This document shows positions 7,035-12,785 of a stretch of DNA of 15,115 bases, piece after piece (position 1 is the stretch's first letter; the number at the start of each line of letters is the position of its first letter). Under the pieces are notes generated by a model, which was given only the letters and a program-made list of their open reading frames with translations, had not been told where the DNA came from and did not search any database. Source of the stretch: Patescibacteria group bacterium (GTDB lineage Bacteria; Patescibacteriota; Minisyncoccia; Minisyncoccales; UBA10102); contig JAHIUP010000018.1 of NCBI GenBank assembly GCA_018816925.1, forward strand, positions 1 to 15,115. The letters are read 5' to 3'. The position numbers and the translations under genes were made by a program.

Positions 7035-7289
7035 ATGAAACCCATCGGCAAAGTCATTCACTACTACGACAAAGCAGGCGTAGCCATTGTTGAGCTCAAA
7101 AGCGAACTCAAGCTTGGAGAGCGCATCAAAATAGAGAGAGGAGAAGATGTTTTTGAGCAGGAAGTTTCCTCCATGCAAAAGGACTACAAGTCCGTAGAAA
7201 GTGCAGAGAAAGGGGATTCTGTGGGCATTAAGGTAGACCAGAAAGTAAAGGAGGGAGCCCTGGTGCTCTTGCTTCAAGAAGGGGAGTAA
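7035..7289 (+). CDS. EF-Tu domain-2-like small protein
   Basis: An 84-residue protein that looks like a free-standing translation-factor beta-barrel (EF-Tu domain 2 fold). It begins KPIGKVIHYYDKAGVAIVEL, continues with LKLGERIKIE, and ends with AEKGDSVGIKVDQKVKEGALV. The pattern G-x-V-x-x-Y ... G-D-x-V-G-I-K-V is that of the 'translation elongation factor-like' proteins common in candidate-phyla bacteria and archaea. It has no GTPase domain, so it is not an elongation factor itself. A TTG at 6999, preceded by AAGGAAG, is an in-frame alternative that would add 12 residues. I prefer the ATG because the family begins at this strand. It sits just after rarA. Function is unknown; RNA or ribosome binding is an inference from fold. 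Confidence 0.75.
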   Translation: MKPIGKVIHYYDKAGVAIVELKSELKLGERIKIERGEDVFEQEVSSMQKDYKSVESAEKGDSVGIKVDQKVKEGALVLLLQEGE

Positions 7290-7355
7290 CGCGTTCGCGA
7301 AGGAAACCTGTTACGGTAAAACTTAACTAAGTAAAAAATCCTTAAGGGTAAGGTT

Positions 7356-8675
7356 ATGAAAGCTGTTGCTTCTTTAAGTGAGTTAAGGGCGCGCTACCCG
7401 CAATTCCTCTACCGGGACTTCTCCTGGGAGCTCAAAGATGGAACACTCGCCATCTCTTTTGATTTTGCAATTCCCCCGGACATCCGTTTCTCTCCGAAGG
7501 TTGTTATTAAGAACGTCCCGCGAGACGCGCTCAAGAGGGTAGGGGAGAAAACGCTCTCCAATCTCGTATTCCACCTGGGACTCATGGAAATGCCAAGCTA
7601 CTGGAAGACAGTCGCATCCCCGGTGATCTCGGTTGAAGCAGGGGCCCTCGACAAGAATCAGATTGCCTGGTGGAAAGACCTGTTCATAAAGGGGATGGGC
7701 CAGTTTTTCTTTGAGAACGAGGTGGACTTCACTAAAAAAAACTTCCTAAAGATTACCTCTTCGGGCTCTGTCCTTAGCCAGGCTAAGGATTCCTTAGCAT
7801 GGCTAAGGCAAAAAGAACGAGTACTGGTACCGATAGGAGGAGGAAAAGATGCCGCGGTGACCCTGGAACTGCTCAAAAAAAACGGAATGGAGATAAGGCC
7901 GTTTATTCTCAATCCAAAACGAGAACAGCTCGAGGTCGTCCGTGTATTTAAAAAAGGGGAGAAACCCGTTATTGTAGAACGCACCATAGACCCAAAACTC
8001 CTGGAACTCAACAAGAAAGGATACCTAAACGGCCACACGCCCTTTTCCGCGTACCTCGCCTTCCTCACGGTCATGGCGGCAGTACTCTTTAACTACAAGT
8101 ACGTTGCGCTCTCCAACGAACGAAGCTCCGAGGAAGGAAATGTGGAGTATATGGGAAAAGAGGTGAATCATCAGTATTCCAAGACCTTTGCCTTTGAGAA
8201 GTCCTTCCAGGAGTATAATAAGAAGTACCTGGCTCCAAAGGTAGAATACTTCAGCTTTCTCCGGCCTCTTTATGAGATTCAGATATCTCGAATGTTTGCG
8301 CAGTATCCAAAATACTTCTCTGTCTTCTTAAGCTGCAATATAGCGGCAAAAAAGGGAACGAGCTGGTGCGGCTCCTGCCCCAAATGCCTCTCCGTGTACC
8401 TCCTGCTCGCTCCCTTTCTTCCAAAAGAAAAACTCCTCAAGATATTCTCCAAGAACATGCTTCAAGATGAATCCCTCCAGCCGCTCTTGGAACGCCTCAC
8501 GGGAAAGAGAGGATTCAAGCCCTTCGAGTGCGTAGGCGCCATTCAAGAACACCAGGCGGCGCTTGCAATGCTCCAGAAGCCCGATACCATTCCTGCCATA
8601 CTCTCCTCGTGGAACCCTAACCACGCGCTTCCTCCCTCGTTTACCAAGGCGCTCAAGCTTGCTGTACGCGCTTGA
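7356..8675 (+). CDS. murL: UDP-MurNAc-L-Ala-L-Glu epimerase (MurL)
   Basis: MurL uses ATP to epimerise the terminal L-Glu of UDP-MurNAc-L-Ala-L-Glu to D-Glu, replacing the glutamate racemase MurI; this is known from Xanthomonas. The 439 residues show a PP-loop-like ATP site GGGKDA (161-166), where the family Ser is Ala here. SNERSSEEGN (253-262), NHQYSK (271-276) and a Cys cluster WCGSCPKC (337-344, plus C327) follow. The N-terminal ~140 residues are a separate domain, joined by a linker whose DNA carries an unusual set of inverted repeats (7772-7808). The C-terminal part, to KNMLQDESLQPLLERLTG, matches the family. It lies upstream of a MurD with MurD2-like residues, which supports the assignment. 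No clear promoter or Shine-Dalgarno was found in 7290-7355. Confidence 0.87.
   Translation: MKAVASLSELRARYPQFLYRDFSWELKDGTLAISFDFAIPPDIRFSPKVVIKNVPRDALKRVGEKTLSNLVFHLGLMEMPSYWKTVASPVISVEAGALDKNQIAWWKDLFIKGMGQFFFENEVDFTKKNFLKITSSGSVLSQAKDSLAWLRQKERVLVPIGGGKDAAVTLELLKKNGMEIRPFILNPKREQLEVVRVFKKGEKPVIVERTIDPKLLELNKKGYLNGHTPFSAYLAFLTVMAAVLFNYKYVALSNERSSEEGNVEYMGKEVNHQYSKTFAFEKSFQEYNKKYLAPKVEYFSFLRPLYEIQISRMFAQYPKYFSVFLSCNIAAKKGTSWCGSCPKCLSVYLLLAPFLPKEKLLKIFSKNMLQDESLQPLLERLTGKRGFKPFECVGAIQEHQAALAMLQKPDTIPAILSSWNPNHALPPSFTKALKLAVRA
7772..7808. repeat. Four alternating copies of an 8-bp inverted repeat inside murL
   Basis: CCTTAGCC-A-GGCTAAGG (7772-7788) is followed, after ATT, by CCTTAGC-AT-GGCTAAGG (7792-7808). 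The two near-identical palindromes are a 20-bp tandem unit. Because 20 is not a multiple of 3 the two units are read in different frames (residues about 139-151, interdomain linker). They could form two adjacent hairpins or one longer stem in mRNA. Confidence 0.85.
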
Positions 8676-8699
8676 CATCCGGTCTTTTCTTGGTAAATT
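8672..8699 (+). promoter_or_regulatory. Strong promoter of the 8751 gene
   Basis: A perfect TTGACA (8672-8677) and an extended -10 TGGTAAATT with hexamer TAAATT at 8694-8699 are 16 bp apart. The -35 overlaps the murL stop codon. The predicted +1 is 8706, giving a 45-nt leader. It is the closest match to consensus in the window. Confidence 0.8.
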
Positions 8700-8737
8700 A
8701 GAAGTAGAGTAGATCATTCACATACGGATTGCTCAAT

Positions 8738-8746
8738 AAAGGAGGG
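8738..8746 (+). promoter_or_regulatory. Shine-Dalgarno deciding a TTG start
   Basis: AAAGGAGGG ends 4 nt before the TTG at 8751 and fixes that start. It is the only unmistakable Shine-Dalgarno found at a start codon in the window. Confidence 0.8.
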
Positions 8747-8750
8747 CATT

Positions 8751-9113
8751 TTGACAATAAGAGTTCATAGAAAGCGAACGCTTCGCCTTGAAGCCATGGC
8801 GTTTCAAGATCCTTTTTGCCAACTAAACACTACCACACTCTCTCTGGCCGCAGAGGAACGAAGTGAGGTGGCGATTAGGATTGCGCATCCCGATCCCAGC
8901 GAAGCAGGAGTGTTCGGAACCCTAACCCTCATACCGGAGCGCGGAAGTGTTCGGGAATTCAAACAGCCAGGAAGAAAGGACGTGCTCGGGCGTGCTCGTA
9001 TCACGGACATCAAATTCCCTGAAGGTGCTCGACAAGTGATCGCAGAGGGAATCGTCATCTTTTCCCTCAACACACTGACACACATAGGGATCATTGACCC
9101 TATTCCAGGATAA
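8751..9113 (+). CDS. Unknown protein, predicted highly expressed, TTG start
   Basis: A 120-residue soluble protein with no signal peptide or membrane segment, which I do not recognise. The N-terminus is basic (TIRVHRKRTLRLEAM). The rest alternates hydrophobic and polar residues in a way that suggests beta-strands (SEVAIRIAHP, GVFGTLTLIPE, GIVIFSLNTL). It contains a single Cys (C23) and a Gly/Pro-rich end. The start is the TTG preceded by AAAGGAGGG; an in-frame ATG at residue 16 lacks such a site. It is monocistronic, with a near-consensus promoter, a 45-nt leader and a strong terminator 21 bp after the stop. These signals argue for a real, well-expressed gene. It sits between murL and murD but has no visible enzyme motif. 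Confidence 0.75.
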   Translation: MTIRVHRKRTLRLEAMAFQDPFCQLNTTTLSLAAEERSEVAIRIAHPDPSEAGVFGTLTLIPERGSVREFKQPGRKDVLGRARITDIKFPEGARQVIAEGIVIFSLNTLTHIGIIDPIPG

Positions 9114-9134
9114 TTGAGGTCCGGACAATCAATT

Positions 9135-9173
9135 GAAAGAGGAGGTTCTCCCTCCTCTTTCCTTTGTGTTTCT
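9135..9173 (+). terminator. Rho-independent terminator after the 8751 gene
   Basis: A perfect 11-bp stem, GAAAGAGGAGG (9135-9145) with CCTCCTCTTTC (9151-9161), has a 5-nt loop TTCTC and a T-rich tail (9162-9173). It isolates the 8751 transcript from murD. Confidence 0.88.
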
Positions 9174-9206
9174 ACAGAAAACTGCCTCCCCGGCTCTCCA
9201 TTTTTG

Positions 9207-9215
9207 TGCTAACAT
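9207..9215 (+). promoter_or_regulatory. murD extended -10, predicted leaderless
   Basis: TGCTAACAT with hexamer TAACAT at 9210-9215, preceded by a T-run. The predicted +1 is 9222, the A of the murD ATG. There is no convincing -35. It drives the murD-ftsW-murG group, which begins after a strong terminator. Confidence 0.65.
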
Positions 9216-9221
9216 GGGAAC

Positions 9222-10505
9222 ATGCAGCTCAAAGAACTCAAAGGGAAACGCCTCCTCGTGCTCGGATTCGGGAAAGAAGGAAGAGATACGTTCTCCTTCC
9301 TGCGTTCTGCATTTCCCAAAGCTGAAATAGGCATTTCAGACGAAAAAGAAGAGCTCGCACAATTGCCTGCTGACACCGAACTCCACCTTGGGAAGAAGTA
9401 CCTGGAAGCGATTCGGCAATACGATGTAGTATTCAAATCCCCTGGAATACCCACGAAAGTACTGGAGTCCTATCTCGGGGAAAAGCATACTCTCACTTCC
9501 CAGACAGAACTCTTTCTTTCCGAATATCCTGGCACAATCATTGGGGTGACGGGCACAAAAGGGAAAAGCACGACCTCTGCCCTCATACACCGGGTACTTA
9601 AGGCGGGAGGCAAAAAAACGAATCTTGCAGGAAACATCGGGGAACCCGTATTGAGTTATCTAGAAAGAGCAAATAAAGAGGACTTGTTCGTATACGAGCT
9701 CTCAAGCTTCCAGCTGGAACTCGTAGAGACAAGTCCGCATATTGCCGTGTTCCTTAACCTATACCCAGAGCACCTGGACCACCACGAAAGCTTCGAGAAG
9801 TATGCTGCGGCAAAAGAGAACATTACGCGATTCCAGACAACAAACGACATTCTTCTCTTCAACGAGAAAGATTTTCAGGTAAACGAGATCGCCAGCCGTT
9901 CCAAGGCAAAGAAGATGGGGTACGACCCTGGAGAACGAAGGCCCCAAGAGAAATTCATCGCCTCACCGGTTCCCGCAGTTCTCGTGGGAGAATTATTTGG
10001 TATTTCCTCACAGGTCATTGAAGAAGCAATCCAAACTTTCCAACCCTTGCCGCATCGTCTGGAACGGATAGGGGAGTGGAAGGGAATTGAGTTCGTGAAT
10101 GATTCTCTGTCCACCATTCCCCAATCCACGATGGCTGCCATGGAAGCCCTGCGGGGCACAGTAGGAACTCTCATCCTTGGAGGAACCGACCGCGGAATTC
10201 CCTTTGAACCCCTTAGCAAAGCAGTCCTTGAACACAAGATAGCGACCCTCGTGCTGTTCCCGGACACGGGCAGAAAAATACGAGAGCTAGTGGAGCGGGA
10301 GGCGACAGGGCAGGGGAGAAAACCCCCTTGCATGGTGGAAGCAAATTCTATGGAGGAAGCGGTGGCCGCATGCTTTGCCGCAACTCCCCAAGGAAAGGTC
10401 TGCCTCCTCTCTCCCGCATCTCCGAGTTTCCGCATGTTCCGCGACTACCGAGAACGGGGGGAACGCTTCGCCTCGCTCGCCGCAACCTATGGCAAGAATA
10501 CTTAG
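9222..10505 (+). CDS. murD: UDP-MurNAc-L-Ala glutamate ligase, MurD2-like
   Basis: Cytoplasmic ATP-dependent Mur ligase that adds Glu to UDP-MurNAc-L-Ala. The nucleotide loop is GVTGTKGKSTT (108-118). NLAGNIG (134-140), ELSSFQLE (159-166), HLDHH (184-188), the carbamylated-Lys candidate K198 and PHRLERIG (277-284) follow. The C-terminal Glu-binding domain differs from canonical MurD. NDSK(A/G)T reads NDSLST (293-298), the usual GGxxKGxxF loop reads GGTDRGIPF (320-328), and the SPAxxSFDxF region reads SPASPSFRMF (397-406). In E. coli MurD the two lysines contact D-Glu. Their loss, and the nearby murL, suggest an L-Glu-adding MurD2 (EC 6.3.2.53). Its 427 residues are normal for the family. Its 3' end overlaps ftsW by 17 bp. 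Confidence 0.93.
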   Translation: MQLKELKGKRLLVLGFGKEGRDTFSFLRSAFPKAEIGISDEKEELAQLPADTELHLGKKYLEAIRQYDVVFKSPGIPTKVLESYLGEKHTLTSQTELFLSEYPGTIIGVTGTKGKSTTSALIHRVLKAGGKKTNLAGNIGEPVLSYLERANKEDLFVYELSSFQLELVETSPHIAVFLNLYPEHLDHHESFEKYAAAKENITRFQTTNDILLFNEKDFQVNEIASRSKAKKMGYDPGERRPQEKFIASPVPAVLVGELFGISSQVIEEAIQTFQPLPHRLERIGEWKGIEFVNDSLSTIPQSTMAAMEALRGTVGTLILGGTDRGIPFEPLSKAVLEHKIATLVLFPDTGRKIRELVEREATGQGRKPPCMVEANSMEEAVAACFAATPQGKVCLLSPASPSFRMFRDYRERGERFASLAATYGKNT

Positions 10506-11607
10506 AGGATGGTTCTCCTGGGGTATTCCCGACCTCCCACTTCTCGGAATCGTGCTCACGCTCCTGTTCGTGGGCGTGCTTGTGCTGTCGAGCGTATCCG
10601 CTTCCTTCTCCTTGCAGAAGACCGGGAACAGCTTTTTCTACCTTAACCACCAACTGCTTTTCGGATTCCTTCCCGGAATACTTGCCGCCGTCTTCCTCTT
10701 GAGCCTGCGCCTGGAGGTTCTTAAACGATGGAGTTTCCCCTTGCTCTTGGTTACCGCGGCCCTGCTCCTGCTCGTGTTCGTACCTGGCATAGGGAAAGAC
10801 GTGGGGGGCGCGCACAGGTGGATATTCCTAGGCCCCTTCTCTTTCCAACCGTCCGAGCTTCTCAAGATTACGTTCATCTTGTATGCGGCCTTCTGGCTCT
10901 CCGCCCGCACCAAAGGAACCCTGCAGAAGCAATTCCTCGGCGTGCTCCTTCCCTTTGGCATCGTTTCGGGAGCCATTGCGCTTCTGCTCTTCTTGCAACC
11001 CGACATGAGTACGCTCGGGGTAATAGGGGCTGTGGCGCTCACCATGTACTTTGTATCCGGGACTCCCTTATGGCATATCCCTATCTTCCTTGGCACTGGA
11101 GCAGCCGCCTTCCTTGGCCTCCTCATACTTTCCCCTTATCGGCTTAGCCGCCTTTCCGTATTCCTCGACCCCTCCCTGGACCCTCTGGGCAAGGGCTACC
11201 AAATAAAGCAGGCGCTCATCGGCATTGGCTCGGGAGGCCTGTGGGGCACGGGGCTAAGTTTTCAGAAGTTCGGCTTTCTTCCAGAACCCATGTCTGACTC
11301 CGTGTTCGCGGTATTCGCAGAAGAGATGGGGTTTGTGGGAGCTGTTTTCCTCATCACCCTTTTCCTCTTGTTTGCCTGGCGCGGATTATGGGTGGCGAGA
11401 CACGTGAAAGACCCATTCGCCAAGATTGCGGCGGCCGGTATCACATCGTGGATTATCGTACAGGCATTCCTGCACATGGGAGCGCTCACAGGAATCCTCC
11501 CGCTCACTGGCATTCCCCTTCCCTTTATATCCTATGGGGGCTCCGCTCTTGTCGCGGAATTGCTCGGAGTGGGAATTTTGCTTACTATATCCAAACAGGC
11601 CGTATGA
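10489..11607 (+). CDS. ftsW: SEDS peptidoglycan glycosyltransferase FtsW
   Basis: Polytopic SEDS protein that polymerises lipid II into glycan strands at the division site, normally with a class B penicillin-binding protein. The 372 residues include about ten hydrophobic segments. Motifs are GGAHRWIFLGPFSFQPSELL (106-125), QPDMST (170-175), IGSGGLWGTGL (246-256), LPEPMSDSVFAVFAEEMGF (264-282) with likely catalytic D270, and PLPFISYGGS (343-352). The short N-terminus and position between murD and murG favour FtsW over RodA. The ATG at 10489 lies within the end of murD and opens directly onto the first membrane segment. A longer in-frame extension to 10375 would lie wholly inside murD and is not hydrophobic. 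Its stop overlaps the murG start (ATGA). Confidence 0.94.
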   Translation: MARILRGWFSWGIPDLPLLGIVLTLLFVGVLVLSSVSASFSLQKTGNSFFYLNHQLLFGFLPGILAAVFLLSLRLEVLKRWSFPLLLVTAALLLLVFVPGIGKDVGGAHRWIFLGPFSFQPSELLKITFILYAAFWLSARTKGTLQKQFLGVLLPFGIVSGAIALLLFLQPDMSTLGVIGAVALTMYFVSGTPLWHIPIFLGTGAAAFLGLLILSPYRLSRLSVFLDPSLDPLGKGYQIKQALIGIGSGGLWGTGLSFQKFGFLPEPMSDSVFAVFAEEMGFVGAVFLITLFLLFAWRGLWVARHVKDPFAKIAAAGITSWIIVQAFLHMGALTGILPLTGIPLPFISYGGSALVAELLGVGILLTISKQAV

Positions 11608-12722
11608 AGATTGCATTCACAGGCGGGGGAACAGGAGGACACATACTCCCTATTATTGCCTTGGCCCGGGAACTCCAGCTATTGTTTCCCGACGCCTTCT
11701 TTGTATACCTCGGCCCCCGAGATAGATTCACGGCGGACCTCCTTTCCCAAGAGGGCATTAGGGTACATTGGGTGGCAACGGGTAAGCTTCGGAGGTCCTG
11801 GAACCCCCGAGACATATTCCTCACGCTCTGGGACTTCCTTTTCCGCATTCCCGTAGGCACTCTCCATGCCTTTTCCCTCTTCCTTTTCGGCGCTCCCGAC
11901 CTCTTGTTCAGTAAAGGGGGATATGGAGCCGTACCAGTGACGATTGCCGCCTGGATTCTTGGCATCCCCGTATTCCTTCATGAATCGGACTCCGTGCCCG
12001 GCAAAGCAAATCTCTTGGCCGCCAGGTTCGCCAAGAAAGTGTTTGTTTCGTTCCTCCGAACGCAGGGCTTCCCAAAAAACAAGCTCCTAGTCACGGGAAA
12101 CCCCATACGGATGAACCTGCTCGGGGGCTCCCGCGAGAGGGCAGCCGAACTTTTCTCCCTGCAGGGTACAAAACCCGTTCTACTCGTGCTCGGGGGGTCG
12201 CAGGGAGCTATACGCATCAATGAGCTCATACTCGGGACGTTCCCTGAAATGCTCAAGGAATTCGAACTCATCCACCAGACCGGGAACAGGGACCTGAAAA
12301 GGGTGAAGGGGGAGGCCGAGGCGGTAACAGACAAAACCATGCGCGCCTCCTACCACCCCATTGCCTTCCTCCGGGAACAGGACCTACGCCATGCGTACGC
12401 CGCGGCCGACCTCATCTGCAGCAGGGCTGGCGGAGGAGTACTCTTTGAGATTGCCGCCCTTGGCAAACCCTCTGTGCTTATTCCGCTTCCTGAAGCCGCC
12501 CAGGACCACCAGCTCCAGAATGCCTACGAATACGCAAAGTCGGGAGCTGCCATCGTACTGGAGGCCCCCAACCTTACCCCGCACTTCTTCTTGCAGAAAC
12601 TCAAGAACGTGCTCTCAAACCCCCGAGAACTGGAGCACATGAAGACAGCCGCCTCCGCATTTGCCAAGCCCAATGCAGCAAAAACCATTGCGGAATACCT
12701 GGTGAAGTTCCTCGCTCCATAA
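11604..12722 (+). CDS. murG: UDP-GlcNAc lipid I N-acetylglucosaminyltransferase MurG
   Basis: GT28-family GT-B enzyme that adds GlcNAc to lipid I at the inner face of the membrane, giving lipid II. The N-terminal acceptor domain begins MKIAFTGGGTGGHILP, with the glycine loop at 7-13. SKGGYGAVP (103-111), HESDSVPGKAN (126-136) and VTGNPIR (163-169) follow. The C-terminal UDP-GlcNAc-binding domain has LGGSQGA (196-202), HQTG (224-227), SRAGGGVLFEIAALGKPS (273-290) and QDHQ (300-303). The usual SRAGAGTLAE has Gly-Val-Phe substitutions, but key Glu282 and the Gln/His are kept. Its 372 residues are standard. The start overlaps the ftsW stop (ATGA), and it ends the murD-ftsW-murG group. No murC or ftsQ follows, unlike many dcw clusters. 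Confidence 0.96.
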   Translation: MKIAFTGGGTGGHILPIIALARELQLLFPDAFFVYLGPRDRFTADLLSQEGIRVHWVATGKLRRSWNPRDIFLTLWDFLFRIPVGTLHAFSLFLFGAPDLLFSKGGYGAVPVTIAAWILGIPVFLHESDSVPGKANLLAARFAKKVFVSFLRTQGFPKNKLLVTGNPIRMNLLGGSRERAAELFSLQGTKPVLLVLGGSQGAIRINELILGTFPEMLKEFELIHQTGNRDLKRVKGEAEAVTDKTMRASYHPIAFLREQDLRHAYAAADLICSRAGGGVLFEIAALGKPSVLIPLPEAAQDHQLQNAYEYAKSGAAIVLEAPNLTPHFFLQKLKNVLSNPRELEHMKTAASAFAKPNAAKTIAEYLVKFLAP

Positions 12723-12748
12723 TCGCCAAGGAGGCCGAAGGGCCTGAG

Positions 12749-12777
12749 TTTACCGAAGGGCGGTTTTGTGGTACAGT
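12749..12777 (+). promoter_or_regulatory. gltX promoter, near-leaderless
   Basis: TTTACC (12749-12754), 17 bp, then extended -10 TGGTACAGT with hexamer TACAGT at 12772-12777. The predicted +1 is 12784, two bases before the gltX ATG. A small AGGCC-GAAG-GGCCT hairpin (12732-12745) with a poor T-tail lies upstream and may be a weak murG terminator. Confidence 0.6.
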
Positions 12778-12785
12778 AAGAATAT

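Noticed and set aside
10375..10488. Earlier ATG for ftsW, and likewise 11388 for murG and 3848 for mraY
   Set aside because: Each extension lies within the upstream gene and is not like the family. Short overlaps (17 bp at ftsW, ATGA at the other two) give starts that match the protein families.
12732..12750. Terminator after murG
   Set aside because: The AGGCC/GGCCT stem is only 5 bp and is followed by GAGTTT rather than a T-run. It is noted with the gltX promoter but is not strong enough to list alone.
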